Numbered from the stretch's first letter, positions 8,244 through 17,366 are shown. The stretch: DNA of 64,000 nt from JBBITI01 sp963735055 (GCA_963735055.1 CAVTJN010000015.1:71667-135666); one strand, 5' to 3'. The notes: generated by a model from the sequence alone, not told the origin. A program made the numbers and translations.

Positions 8244-8981
8244 ATGACAATCACAGAGACGCATAGTCTGGCCGTCGGCGACCGCACGGTAGCATACACC
8301 CTGCGGCGGAGCCGCCGGGCGAGATATGCCCGAATCGAGGTCGGGTCATCAGGCGGCCTCACGGTCGTTGTCCCCGCGTTTTACGACGGCGACCGCGTGC
8401 GACTGTTATTGCTGAAGAAGCACCGCTGGATCACGGCCAAGCTCGACAAGTACGGCGATCTCGAGTCTGCGGAACGCCGCAAACCGGTGAAAGCCGGCGA
8501 CACGATCCCTTACCTTGGCAACAACATGCTCATCGAAACCGAGATGTCCGAAGCCAATGGCGGAAATGTCAGCGTCGCCGGCCAAACCCTGGTGGTGTCC
8601 CTCAGCCCGGGTCAAGAAGACGTCCGGACTGCCCTTGAGAAGTGGTACCGCACCCAGGCCCGGGAGCGAATCGGGTCCATCCTGGACCGATTCTGCGCCC
8701 GCATGGGGGTGAGCCACAACCGGGTCACGTTGAAAGGCCACCGAAGCCTGTGGGGCAGTTGTTCCCGAAAGCGCAACCTGAACTTCAACTGGCGGCTGGT
8801 GATGACACCCCTGCCAATCATCGAATACGTGGTCATCCACGAACTCGCCCACCTCAAGGAGATGAACCACTCACCGCGTTTCTGGCGGATCGTGGAGAGC
8901 CACTGTCCGGAGTGGCGCGAGTCGCGCCGGTGGCTTAATGAACAATCGCAGCGCTTGGGGAGAACGCTGGCCACCGAGTAG
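8244..8981 (+). CDS. YgjP-type zinc metallopeptidase (DUF45/M48 family)
   Basis: The C-terminal half contains the zinc site HELAHLKEMNHSPRFW, an HExxH motif followed by the N-H-S-P-x-F-W signature of the YgjP/DUF45 family; the GSCSRKRNLNFNWRL segment just before is also diagnostic. The N-terminus carries YTLRRSRRARYARIEV, a typical substrate-groove strand. About 245 residues, no signal peptide, so cytoplasmic. The 8244 ATG (MTITETH) follows GAGGCGG closely; an ATG at 8220 in the same frame is the alternative. Family members are predicted proteases or are linked to restriction-modification islands, but no such genes are nearby. Confidence 0.88.
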   Translation: MTITETHSLAVGDRTVAYTLRRSRRARYARIEVGSSGGLTVVVPAFYDGDRVRLLLLKKHRWITAKLDKYGDLESAERRKPVKAGDTIPYLGNNMLIETEMSEANGGNVSVAGQTLVVSLSPGQEDVRTALEKWYRTQARERIGSILDRFCARMGVSHNRVTLKGHRSLWGSCSRKRNLNFNWRLVMTPLPIIEYVVIHELAHLKEMNHSPRFWRIVESHCPEWRESRRWLNEQSQRLGRTLATE

Positions 8982-9039
8982 GGTCGATAGGGGACCCAAC
9001 GGTAAGACCGCCCCAATCAGACTGCCGAAACGCCACTCA

Positions 9040-9075
9040 GATATCGATCGAGATATCGATCGAGATATCTATCGG
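9040..9075. repeat. Three tandem 12-base repeats
   Basis: GATATCGATCGA occurs twice (9040-9051, 9052-9063) and a third copy (9064-9075) differs at two positions. The unit is nearly self-complementary, so the array can fold. It lies between the stop of the metallopeptidase gene and the stop of typA. Confidence 0.9.
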
Positions 9076-9083
9076 GGCCTCGC

Positions 9084-10916
9084 CTATGGCTGGCTCGTCT
9101 TTCGGGACGCGGCAAGAGACCGGAGCCGCAGAGTCTCGGTAAGCACCTTCTTCCGCAACCTGATATTGGCCGGTGTGACCTCTACCAACTCATCCTCATT
9201 GATGAAGTCGATCGCCTGCTCGAGGCTCATAATGATCGCCGGCGTCAGTTTTATAGCGATGTCCGAGGTCGACGAGCGAATGTTCGTCTTCTTCTTCTCT
9301 TTGCAGACATTGACGGCGATGTCCTGCATCCGTGGGTTGGTCCCGACGATCATTCCTTCGTAAACAAACGTACCCGGCTCAATGAAGGTCAACCCTCTTC
9401 CCTGGGCGTTGTTGAGGCCGTAGGTCACTGCTGAACCGGGTTCCGAAGCCACCAGCACGCCGCTTCGCGACGAGGATATGTCCCCCTTCCATGGTTCGAA
9501 GGCCAGGAAAATACTGCTCATGATGCCTTCGCCACGCGTTGCCGTGAGAAAGGCGCTGCGGAAGCCGATGAGTCCCTTGGTGGGGACTCGGAACTGCATA
9601 CGCACTCCGCCGTGGTCGTCGTGTTTCATGTCCGTCAACTGCGCCTGGCGCTTGCCCAGCATCTCGGTAACAATCCCGATATTGGCTTCTTTCACCTCGA
9701 CGGTGAGACTCTCCACCGGCTCCATCCGCTTGCCGTCCACCACCTTGATGATGGCCTCGGGCCGCGATACTTCGAGTTCATACCCCTCCCGGCGCATGGT
9801 CTCGATCAGTATCGCCAGGTGCAACTCTCCCCGCCCTTTCACTAGGAAGGTATCGGGACTATCCGTCTCCTGGACCCGCAGGCTGAGATTGGTCTCGAGT
9901 TCCCTGAAGAGCCGGTCCCTGAGCTGCCGCGTGGTACTGAATCGTCCCTCCCGTCCGGCGACCGGAGAAGTGTTGACGCCAAAGGTCATCTCGACAGTCG
10001 GCTCGCCGACTTCGATGCGCGGTAAAGCATCGGGAGCCTCGGGACTGGTAATCGTGTCCCCGATGGTCACCTCCTGAAGGCCGGTCACGGCGACGATGTC
10101 ACCGGCTGATGCCTGATCGACGCCGACTCTTTTCAGCCCCAGATAAGTGAAAAGCTCGCTGATCTCAGCGTTCGCGATCACCCCCTCCGGGCCCACACCG
10201 ACCACCCGGTCGTGTGGAGCTACGGTGCCCCGCCAAATCCGGCCGATGGCTATCCTGCCCTTGTGACTGTCGTAATCCAGGTTGGACACCAGCATCTGAA
10301 ACGGCCCGGTCTCGATTTGAGGCGGCGGCACCTTTTCCAGGATGGTGTCGAAAAGCGGCATTATATCGGTCCCGGGCACCGCCGGGTCCAGGGACGCCGT
10401 TCCGTGTTTGCCGCTGGCGTAGATCACCGGAAAGTCCAATTGGTCGGCGCTGGTAGCCAGTTCCAGGAACAAGTCCTGGGTCAGCTTTAGCACTTCGGCG
10501 ATACGGGCGTTCTCGCGGTCGACTTTGTTGATCACCACAATGGGACGCAGGCCCTTTTCGAAGGCCCGGCGCAGGACGAAGGCAGTCTGGGGCATAGGAC
10601 CTTCCACCGAGTCCACGAGCAGCAGACAGCCGTCGGCCATGTTGATTACCCGCTCAACCTCGCCGCTGAAGTCGGCATGGCCGGGAGTATCAATGATGTT
10701 TATCTTAACGCCCCGGAACTCGACGGCCGTGTTCTTGGCCATGATGGTAATGCCCTTTTCGCGCTCCAGGGCGTTACTGTCCATGATCAACTCGCCCATT
10801 TCCTGGTTGTTGCGAAAGATATGACTCTGTTTTAGCAGGGCGTCGACGAGCGTCGTCTTGCCGTGGTCGACGTGAGCGATGATAGCGATATTCCGGACGT
10901 CATTGCGGTAATTCAT
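9084..10916 (-). CDS. typA: Translational GTPase TypA/BipA
   Basis: A ribosome-associated GTPase of about 610 residues, full length for the family. The G domain shows AHVDHGKTT (G1), DTPGHADF (G3) and NKVD (G4); domains II and III follow, including TVEMTFGVNTSPVAGREG and the RGELHLAILIETMRREGYE block, and the TypA-specific C-terminus with TRGEGIMSSIF and NVCKEKKKTNIRSS. BipA acts in 50S assembly and stress or cold adaptation. The ATG at 10916 (MNYRNDVRNIAI) gives the usual N-terminus; an ATG at 10940 would add eight residues. Transcribed alone. Confidence 0.97.
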   Translation of the reverse strand: MNYRNDVRNIAIIAHVDHGKTTLVDALLKQSHIFRNNQEMGELIMDSNALEREKGITIMAKNTAVEFRGVKINIIDTPGHADFSGEVERVINMADGCLLLVDSVEGPMPQTAFVLRRAFEKGLRPIVVINKVDRENARIAEVLKLTQDLFLELATSADQLDFPVIYASGKHGTASLDPAVPGTDIMPLFDTILEKVPPPQIETGPFQMLVSNLDYDSHKGRIAIGRIWRGTVAPHDRVVGVGPEGVIANAEISELFTYLGLKRVGVDQASAGDIVAVTGLQEVTIGDTITSPEAPDALPRIEVGEPTVEMTFGVNTSPVAGREGRFSTTRQLRDRLFRELETNLSLRVQETDSPDTFLVKGRGELHLAILIETMRREGYELEVSRPEAIIKVVDGKRMEPVESLTVEVKEANIGIVTEMLGKRQAQLTDMKHDDHGGVRMQFRVPTKGLIGFRSAFLTATRGEGIMSSIFLAFEPWKGDISSSRSGVLVASEPGSAVTYGLNNAQGRGLTFIEPGTFVYEGMIVGTNPRMQDIAVNVCKEKKKTNIRSSTSDIAIKLTPAIIMSLEQAIDFINEDELVEVTPANIRLRKKVLTETLRLRSLAASRKTSQP

Positions 10917-10940
10917 AGGCCTTAGTTCAAGTTCTCCCAT

Positions 10941-11327
10941 CCGAGTATTCGTGGCTGATCAGGACGCACCGTCACCCGCAAACGAGCAACCACACTGGTG
11001 TTCTTCAAAAGACAGAACCGAGCGGCTAACGGTCCGGTGAAGTGACAAGCCACACGGCGAAGGGCCGGCTTATGGCTGCCGGCTGACCAGGATCGACCTG
11101 AAGCGGTGAAGATATACCGGAAAACAGCGCACCAACGATTTGATCCTGAAGGCGTTCTTTGCAGACTACCCTATGATATCAATATTACCACGCCTGACCG
11201 TATCCCGTACAGTGCCACCGGCCGGATCAGTCCGATCTCGCTCCCTCCCGACTGTCGGTTTGGGTCCGGGTAGCGGTTGCCCGACCCGCCCCAATTGTGC
11301 TAACATGCCGCATGATAAGGGCAGTGC
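10941..11327. other. Intergenic region between divergent typA and PIG-L genes
   Basis: No convincing coding frame is visible in this 387-base stretch. Near its right end TTGCCC (11277-11282) and TAACAT (11301-11306), 18 bases apart, could form a plus-strand promoter for the PIG-L gene. The typA promoter must lie in the left part but I could not identify it. Confidence 0.4.
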
Positions 11328-12035
11328 ATGGAACAACAGCCACAGAAAGTAGCCATGATCGTCGGCGCCCACCCGGATGACCCGGATTTCGGGGCCGGGG
11401 GAACCGTCTGCAAATGGATCAAGGAAGGCTGGAAGGTCATCTACGTCGTCTGCACCAACGGGGACAAGGGTAGCTCCGATTCGGAAATGACATCGGAGAG
11501 GCTGGCCCGGATTCGAGCTCAGGAGCAACTGTGCGCCGCTCAGGTGATCGGAGTGAGTGAGGTTGTCTTCCTCGGGTATCGTGACGGCGACCTGGAGGAC
11601 ACGTCGGTCTTCCGGGGACAACTCGTCCGGCTGATCAGAAAACACCGTCCTGATACGGTGGTCACTCACGACCCCACTCGCAAGTTCATGGGGCACCATG
11701 ACCACCGCATAGCCGGGCAGGCGACACTCGACGCCGTGTTCCCATACTCTCGCGATCATCTGTTCTATCCGGAACATCGCAACGAGGGACTGACCCCTTT
11801 CAAAGTGAAGGAGGTCCTCCTCTACGGTTCCGAAAACCCTGACTTCTTTTCCGACATCGCCGAAACCTACGACCAGAAGACGAAGGCCGTCGCCTGCCAT
11901 GTCACCCAGGTCGGAGAACACACGCATGACTGGGAAAAATGGACCAAGGAACGCCGGGAGCGGTCGATTGCGATGATGGGGCGCCCCGACATGCCGTACT
12001 GTGAGTCGTTCCGCAGGCTGGAAATCAGGCGTTGA
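11328..12035 (+). CDS. PIG-L family deacetylase
   Basis: A 235-residue zinc-dependent deacetylase-like protein. The metal-binding AHPDDPDFGAGG motif is at residues 14-25, the second metal motif HHDHR is near residue 124, and VTHDPTRKFMGHH precedes it. PIG-L/LmbE proteins remove N-acetyl groups from GlcNAc-containing substrates such as GlcNAc-inositol in mycothiol or GPI synthesis, or from bacillithiol and diacetylchitobiose. The presence of inositol-phosphate synthase and a PimA-like glycosyltransferase at 36-38 kb makes a GlcNAc-inositol substrate conceivable, but the genes are far apart and this is only inference. Confidence 0.9.
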   Translation: MEQQPQKVAMIVGAHPDDPDFGAGGTVCKWIKEGWKVIYVVCTNGDKGSSDSEMTSERLARIRAQEQLCAAQVIGVSEVVFLGYRDGDLEDTSVFRGQLVRLIRKHRPDTVVTHDPTRKFMGHHDHRIAGQATLDAVFPYSRDHLFYPEHRNEGLTPFKVKEVLLYGSENPDFFSDIAETYDQKTKAVACHVTQVGEHTHDWEKWTKERRERSIAMMGRPDMPYCESFRRLEIRR

Positions 12036-12074
12036 ACGCCTAAGGAGATCGCTATCGTAAGTTCATCTTCGAGC

Positions 12075-12911
12075 GTGCCCAACCGTCAAGTCGCCATGCT
12101 TATTGACGGCGATAACGCCCAGCCGTCGCTGATCGAAGCCATGCTCGCGGAGACCGGGAAGTATGGATTGGTGACCATAAGACGCATCTACGGCGATTGG
12201 ACGAGCCAGAACATGAAGGGCTGGAAAGACGCCCTGCAGGTGCACGCCATCCAACCGTTCCAGCAATTCCGCTACACGATCGGCAAGAATGCCACTGACA
12301 GCGCCATGATCATCGATGCCATGGACATACTGTACAGCGGTGTGGTCAACGGATTTTCCCTGGTGTCGAGCGACAGCGACTACACCAGGCTTGCCACCAG
12401 GATCCGGGAGAAAGGCCTCTTCGTGATGGGCATCGGCAAACGAACGACGCCGCGCGCCTTCATCAACGCTTGCGAGATTTTTGTCTACACCGAGAACCTG
12501 GTCTCAGAAGTGGAGCAGCCCCAGCCCCGTCCGGAGCCGCCGCGACGGCGCGTGCAAAGATTGCCACGGCAGACGCCGCCCGTCGAACCAGTTACCCCCT
12601 CTTCCCCCTCGCAGCTATTAAAGCGGGCTTTCGAAATGGCCGTCCAGGACGATGGCTGGGCATTCCTGGGAACGATGGGAAGCCGGCTGCGGCAGTTGGA
12701 CCCCGGCTTCGATCCACGAACTTACGGCAGCAGACAGCTTTCCACTCTGATAAGGACGTTCCCCAACATTTTCGAGATCAAAGAGGTCAAGACTCAAGAC
12801 GGCCCTGCCCACGTCTACGTCCGGCTCAGGGAACAACACCCGGAGCAACACCCGGAGCCGTCGGCCAGTCCGGCTGTCATCCCGGCAGTCAGCCCGCCAC
12901 CCTCTTTCTAG
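12075..12911 (+). CDS. NYN-domain RNase-like protein with C-terminal LOTUS/OST-HTH domain
   Basis: Residues 6-140 form a NYN (PIN-like) nuclease domain: LIDGDN with Asp11 and Asp13, KNATDSAMIIDAMDIL and VSSDSDYTRLATRIRE, which supply the acidic metal-binding site. After a Pro/Arg/Gln-rich linker (about 150-180), LLKRAFEMAVQDDGWAFLGTMGSRLRQL to about 255 fits an OST-HTH/LOTUS RNA-binding module. The pair suggests RNA cleavage or turnover. The only strong Shine-Dalgarno, AAGGAG at 12042-12047, is 27 bases before this GTG but 6 bases before an in-frame ATC at 12054, which would add seven residues; the true start is uncertain. Confidence 0.88.
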   Translation: MPNRQVAMLIDGDNAQPSLIEAMLAETGKYGLVTIRRIYGDWTSQNMKGWKDALQVHAIQPFQQFRYTIGKNATDSAMIIDAMDILYSGVVNGFSLVSSDSDYTRLATRIREKGLFVMGIGKRTTPRAFINACEIFVYTENLVSEVEQPQPRPEPPRRRVQRLPRQTPPVEPVTPSSPSQLLKRAFEMAVQDDGWAFLGTMGSRLRQLDPGFDPRTYGSRQLSTLIRTFPNIFEIKEVKTQDGPAHVYVRLREQHPEQHPEPSASPAVIPAVSPPPSF

Positions 12912-12956
12912 GATTCGAAGTGTTCTGCACCGTGCGGCACCACGGTAGCGGGAGGT

Positions 12957-13670
12957 CTATGCCCGCGCCATGGCCCGCCGCCTCATTTCGTCCGGCATCT
13001 TCTCAATCGCGTACCGCAGCGCCGTCCGGGGCATGACTGCCCGGTGCGCCCATATGTAGTCGAAGACCTCACTCTGGTGCGACTTGCTGGCCTCTTTCAA
13101 CATCCAGCCATAGCCTTTCTGCACCAGGTCATCGGCGTCCGTGAGCAGGCTGTCCGCAATCTCAAAGATGCTTTTGAGGAACATGCCCTTCCGCGCCGGT
13201 AGAATCAACGTCACCGCGGCGGCGCGCCGGAGCCAGCGGTTATCTGATTTTGTCCACAGTTTGAGACGCTCCAGATATTGAGGGTACTTTTCTACAAATG
13301 CCGCCACCGTATGGTTGCAGAGAGTATCGCACTTGGCCCAGTTGTTCACATACTCTTTCAGCCAGTTTTCGAACACTTCAAAGTCGGCGGGCTCAAAGGC
13401 ATCTCTGAGCTGATAGGCCCATTCGAACGCAATGGCGGCCTCTTCGCCATAGTCGGTCTTCAACAGGGCCTCACACTGAGCAAACACCTCGCCTTTGCCA
13501 CGGGACTGAATCTGCTTGAAGCGCTCCCGGGCGATTCGCTCCACGATGTTGCTCTTGACACCGTGGAACTTAACTTCTTCTTTGAAGAAGGTCTGGGGAC
13601 TGCGTTTGGGGGACGGGTCTACGTTCTGTTCCAGTTCCCGTACTATTTCGGCAAGCAAGGCACTTTTCAT
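12957..13670 (-). CDS. AlkD-like DNA alkylation repair protein
   Basis: A 237-residue, almost wholly helical protein with HEAT-like repeats. It shows the family pattern: the VKFHGVKSNIVERIAR segment, EEAAIAFEWAY, the WAKCDTLCNHTVAAFV segment (a W-x-x-C-D core near residue 111) and WLRRAAAVTLI. AlkD-type enzymes remove N3- and N7-alkylated purines from DNA without base flipping. The converging NYN gene ends 45 bases away. The start ATG at 13670 has AGGGGG about 10 bases upstream. Confidence 0.88.
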   Translation of the reverse strand: MKSALLAEIVRELEQNVDPSPKRSPQTFFKEEVKFHGVKSNIVERIARERFKQIQSRGKGEVFAQCEALLKTDYGEEAAIAFEWAYQLRDAFEPADFEVFENWLKEYVNNWAKCDTLCNHTVAAFVEKYPQYLERLKLWTKSDNRWLRRAAAVTLILPARKGMFLKSIFEIADSLLTDADDLVQKGYGWMLKEASKSHQSEVFDYIWAHRAVMPRTALRYAIEKMPDEMRRRAMARA

Positions 13671-13718
13671 GAGGCTGCCCCCTTTCGATTTGACGTCGGT
13701 CGGCTTCGGCGCCGGATA

Positions 13719-14576
13719 TTACCCCGCCCATTCGCTCTGATACCTGGCCCCGAGGCCGACCTGCATGACCCCATAGGCTTTCTCTACCTTGTTGCACACC
13801 ACCGGGGCGTGAGGAGTGCCCTTGGGGAAGGCGATGACGGTCGGAACGCTGAAGGTATGGGTCTCATGCTCGGCGCCGATATCCACCGCCAGTTCGGCCC
13901 CGAGGTGGCTGAGATTGCTCGAATCGAGTCCGAAGAAGACCATGGCCTCGTCGTAGGGATGGACGTGCGCCTTCTTCCCCTGCCCGGGGTCCCACTGCCC
14001 GGTGCCGTTAAAGAGCCCCAGGTTTAAGTTCAAGTTCACTCCCTCGAGATCAGTACCCGACATGGCAATGAACTGATAGGCATCCGCCCCACCGAGCCCC
14101 TTCTTGACCGGCATCGTCTTCATAAGGTGGGCGTACTTCGTTCCGTCGGTCTTACCATCCTGCGGCACCGGGGAACCGGAATACTTCGCAGACAGTGCGA
14201 GATGGAAATGACCGAAGGCATGAGTCACGTGTTCGGTGACCAGCGGACAATGGGGGACGCCCCTGGCCGCCACCGCCACCGTGGGGACGTTGAATTTGTG
14301 TGGTTCACGTTCCTTCCCCAGGCACAACTCCATGTCCGAGCCAAGATAGTTCAGGTCATCGGTATAGCCAAAGAACATGATCAGCTCATCGAACGGATGT
14401 ATGTGCGCGCCCCGGCCGGGAGCCCAGTCGCCGGTCTGCTCGTAGACTCCGAGCATGAAATTCAACTCGAACCCCTGCAGGTCCGAGCCCTGAATAAAGA
14501 CTATCTCCCGCGCATTCGCCCCGCCGCTTCCCTTGTTGAAAGACAGTCCCCGCACCAGGTCACCGTATTTCGCCAT
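13719..14576 (-). CDS. Two-domain cupin protein
   Basis: The start at 14576 is fixed by GGAGGAGG 4-11 bases upstream; a frame from 14597 would use the ribosome site as codons. The 285-residue product holds two similar cupin domains: the first with HIHPFDELIMFFG and VPHCPL, the second with HVHPYDEAMVFFG and TPHAPV. Each keeps H-x-H, Glu and a distal His as likely metal ligands. The domains look like an internal duplication, and match the single-domain cupins at 61515-61955 and 63056-63511. No substrate can be named; 40 bases separate it from the AlkD-like gene downstream. Confidence 0.85.
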   Translation of the reverse strand: MAKYGDLVRGLSFNKGSGGANAREIVFIQGSDLQGFELNFMLGVYEQTGDWAPGRGAHIHPFDELIMFFGYTDDLNYLGSDMELCLGKEREPHKFNVPTVAVAARGVPHCPLVTEHVTHAFGHFHLALSAKYSGSPVPQDGKTDGTKYAHLMKTMPVKKGLGGADAYQFIAMSGTDLEGVNLNLNLGLFNGTGQWDPGQGKKAHVHPYDEAMVFFGLDSSNLSHLGAELAVDIGAEHETHTFSVPTVIAFPKGTPHAPVVCNKVEKAYGVMQVGLGARYQSEWAG

Positions 14577-14807
14577 GTTCCCTCCTCCTTCAGCCAATAC
14601 CGCTCTTGATCAACAAGTCAACCAGCCACGCACATTCTAGGCGTTTTGCTGTAGAGTGGCAATCGCCGCGAGTCCGTTCTCCAACGCCGCTTACCTCACC
14701 CGCCCGCGCAGACGGCATCGCACGGACGGCGCCGTCCGCCGCCCCCTGTCTCCGTTGAATCGAACGACTGTCGAATGCTATCATGATGAGGTTTGGAAGA
14801 GGGATCT

Positions 14808-15056
14808 ATGGTCGATTGGCAGATAACGGCGGCAACCCTGCGCTGTGGCGTCGTGGGCAAGGAAGTCACGCTACTCGTTTACAAAGACTGGTCGGTGAAG
14901 TGCACGGGCCATTCCCGCTTTGGCCGGGAAGGCAAGAACGCCGGCCGAGCCTCGAAACAAGACGAACACCAAACCGGCTGCGAAGGGACAGACTGCCAAC
15001 TGGCTAACGACTACCGGAAGAAGCTCCAGGACGAAGAAATGCGCCCACGGGCCTGA
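14808..15056 (+). CDS. Small hypothetical protein with cysteine pair
   Basis: An 82-residue product beginning MVDWQITAATLRCGVVGKEVTLLVYKD, with AGAGGG 4-5 bases before the ATG. It has four cysteines, two of them in CEGTDC near the C-terminus, and a basic middle (HSRFGREGKNAGRASKQ). The style recurs in small proteins of Chloroflexota, but I recognise no family. It ends 69 bases before livG on the same strand and could be cotranscribed with it. Confidence 0.6.
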   Translation: MVDWQITAATLRCGVVGKEVTLLVYKDWSVKCTGHSRFGREGKNAGRASKQDEHQTGCEGTDCQLANDYRKKLQDEEMRPRA

Positions 15057-15125
15057 CGTCCAGACCCGGGGGGCATTGATCATCGAACCCTGACATCTCC
15101 GGCATATGTTCATTGACAAGGGCCA

Positions 15126-16019
15126 ATGGTAAACGATACCAAACAAACGAGGATACGAATTGACAACCTTTCGCTCTCCTTCGGAGGAGCGAAGGCCCTG
15201 ACTGATGTCAGCCTCGACATCAAGGACCGCGAGATCACGGCCATCATCGGGCCGAACGGGGCAGGGAAGACCTGCGTACTGAACTGCCTGAATGGTTTCT
15301 ACAAACCGCAGAAAGGCGAAATCTACTTTGAGGGGAAGAGGATTACGCGCATCCGGCCTGACCGGGCGGCCCGGCTCGGGCTGGCGCGCACCTTCCAGAA
15401 TATCGAGCTGTACGCCGGACTGTCGACTCTGGACAACATCATGGCGGCGCGCCACATGCTGATGAGAGAGAGTGTTATCGGCAGCGCCTTCAATCTCAGT
15501 GTATCGTTCAGCCGGGGACAACCGGCCGAAGAGGGCCAAACGCATTTCAGGACCAGACCGCCACTGGTAAGCTGGCCCCACTGGGAGGAGATCAAGCACC
15601 GTCACATTGTCGAAGATATCATCGACTTCCTTGAGATTGAGCCAATCCGGAAGAAGGTGGTGGGCACCCTGCCTTACGGCATGCGCAAGCGCGTGGAACT
15701 GGCCCGGGCGCTGGCGCTGGAACCCAAGGTCCTGCTCCTCGACGAACCGATGGCCGGCATGAACCTGGAGGAGAAGGAGGACATTGCCCGCTTCATTGTG
15801 GATATCTTCGAGGGGCAGGGTGACACCTACCCCGATACGCCCGTACTCAGAGACGGGATCAGCTGCATCGTTCTGGTTGAGCACGACATGGGGGTGGTAA
15901 TGGACCTTGCCGACCGGATCGCCGTCCTCGACTTCGGCCGGAAGATCGCCGAGGGCACCCCGGACGAGATCCGGACCAATCCCCAGGTGATATCGGCATA
16001 CCTGGGGAAAGAGGGCTAA
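15126..16019 (+). CDS. livG: Branched-chain amino acid ABC transporter ATP-binding protein LivG
   Basis: A 297-residue ATPase of the LivG type. Walker A GPNGAGKT is at about 42-49, the Q-loop region ARTFQNIELYAGLSTLDN follows, the signature is the divergent LPYGMRKRVELARAL, Walker B is LLLDEPMAGMN and the H-loop is VLVEHDMG. An insert of about 30 residues around 115-145 (SRGQPAEEGQTHFR) is normal for LivG. Unusually it is on the plus strand while livF, livK, livM and livH lie on the minus strand from 17367 to 21517; only the unrelated ligase gene separates them. Its stop codon abuts that ligase's stop codon exactly. Confidence 0.93.
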   Translation: MVNDTKQTRIRIDNLSLSFGGAKALTDVSLDIKDREITAIIGPNGAGKTCVLNCLNGFYKPQKGEIYFEGKRITRIRPDRAARLGLARTFQNIELYAGLSTLDNIMAARHMLMRESVIGSAFNLSVSFSRGQPAEEGQTHFRTRPPLVSWPHWEEIKHRHIVEDIIDFLEIEPIRKKVVGTLPYGMRKRVELARALALEPKVLLLDEPMAGMNLEEKEDIARFIVDIFEGQGDTYPDTPVLRDGISCIVLVEHDMGVVMDLADRIAVLDFGRKIAEGTPDEIRTNPQVISAYLGKEG

Positions 16020-17300
16020 CTACTCCCACTTCCTGGTATCTACCACCCGGGGCTGTTTGTCGTCGATCGTTCCCGTCGCCACGATTTCAATGTGGTCGAG
16101 CTTTAGACGGCAAGCGTCCTGGAATCTGGTGTTCAGGTCTTCACCCAATTTCGCCGGGTCGGTACTCGCGCCCTGCAACTCCACCTTAAGATTGATCTCA
16201 TCACGATTCTCGCGCCGCCCGATGACGATCTGAAACCTGGTCACCGCGGCGACCCCACCGATGGCTGCTTCCGCCTGCCGGGTGACGACGAACATCCCGC
16301 GGACCTTTACCGCATCGGACGTCCGGCCGACGATACCCGTCAGCCGGTGGGCGGTCCGGCCGCAAGGGCAGGGCGCGATGGTGTAGGAGGACATATCGCC
16401 GGTGCCAAAACGCAAGAGACCCCAGGCCTTGTTGTGAACGGGGGTCACCACGATCTCACCAACTTCGCTGTGCCGGAGTTGTCTTCCGGTCTCCGGGTCC
16501 ACGATCTCCACCACGTAGTCGTCCATCATGTGCATGCCGCTCTGCCGGTTACACTCGTAGGCGATGGCGCCCCCCGGCTCGGTCACCGCGTAAGTCTGGG
16601 AGGTGCGAAGTCGATAAGTCTCTTCAAAGGTCTTGCGCAGCGATGGCGGCAGCATTTCACCGGTGAACCAGGCCAGACGCAGCGCGAAGTCCCGGGAAAT
16701 CACCAGACCCATTTCTTCGGCACGCTTGATCAGGCTCATCAGGAACGAAGGCGTCCCCACAAATCCGGTCGCCCGCAGATCACGCATCGCCTGAATCTGG
16801 ATATCGGTGTTTCCGGTCCCGGTCACCACCACCGTGGCGCCGCAGTCTTTGAGGGCCTCGTGGAACAGTATTCCGGCCGGAGACAGGTGATAGGTGAAGG
16901 TATTGACGACGACGTCTCCCTTTCGGAAACCAGCCGCCCAAAAAGCCTTGGCAAACCACTGGATGGCAGAGTGCTGGACCGGCTCATAGATCGGGCCGGG
17001 AGAAATAAAGACCCTCTCGACGTCGGCGGGAGGAATCGCCAGGAACCCACCGTACGGCGGGTTCCGTTTCTGCCATTCGATAACATCGGTCTTCCGGATG
17101 ATCGGCAGCCGCTCCAGGTCTTTCATTCTCCGGATGTCAGCCGGCTTGACTCCCGCCTTGTCCATCATCGCCCGGGCCGTTGCAGCGTTGCGGTAGGCGT
17201 GATCAACCGCCTCGACCAGCTTCTGATTGAGATAGCTTTCCCGGCTGGGGACCGGCATCGTCTCCAGTTCGTCAAAGTACTCGCCGTTTGAAGGAGCCAT
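16020..17300 (-). CDS. Phenylacetate-CoA ligase-like AMP-forming ligase
   Basis: A 426-residue ANL-superfamily enzyme of the PaaK size class. The pattern includes FISPGPIYEPVQ in the place of the usual SSGT-type phosphate loop, VGTPSFLMSLIKRAEE, YAVTEPGGAIAYEC in place of YGLTE, LRFGTGDMSSY (adenylate-binding D), and the C-terminal VGRTSDAVKVRGMFV hinge. PaaK-type enzymes convert aryl or short acids to CoA thioesters with ATP. Its position with the Liv transporter, IOR and an aminotransferase fits activation of arylacetates or branched acids. The degenerate P-loop makes the exact substrate uncertain. Starts 66 bases after livF. Confidence 0.88.
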   Translation of the reverse strand: MAPSNGEYFDELETMPVPSRESYLNQKLVEAVDHAYRNAATARAMMDKAGVKPADIRRMKDLERLPIIRKTDVIEWQKRNPPYGGFLAIPPADVERVFISPGPIYEPVQHSAIQWFAKAFWAAGFRKGDVVVNTFTYHLSPAGILFHEALKDCGATVVVTGTGNTDIQIQAMRDLRATGFVGTPSFLMSLIKRAEEMGLVISRDFALRLAWFTGEMLPPSLRKTFEETYRLRTSQTYAVTEPGGAIAYECNRQSGMHMMDDYVVEIVDPETGRQLRHSEVGEIVVTPVHNKAWGLLRFGTGDMSSYTIAPCPCGRTAHRLTGIVGRTSDAVKVRGMFVVTRQAEAAIGGVAAVTRFQIVIGRRENRDEINLKVELQGASTDPAKLGEDLNTRFQDACRLKLDHIEIVATGTIDDKQPRVVDTRKWE

Positions 17301-17366
17301 TCTCTCCCCCTTAAGAAACCGTAATGCCTTCTCGCTGCCGAAGGACCGCTCGCCGAGAAGGGTGCG

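Noticed and set aside
9040..9075. CRISPR array
   Set aside because: Direct 12-base repeats without spacers; no cas genes.
11166..11927. Minus-strand open frame of 253 codons
   Set aside because: Antisense to the PIG-L gene, which has intact AHPDD and HHDHR motifs.
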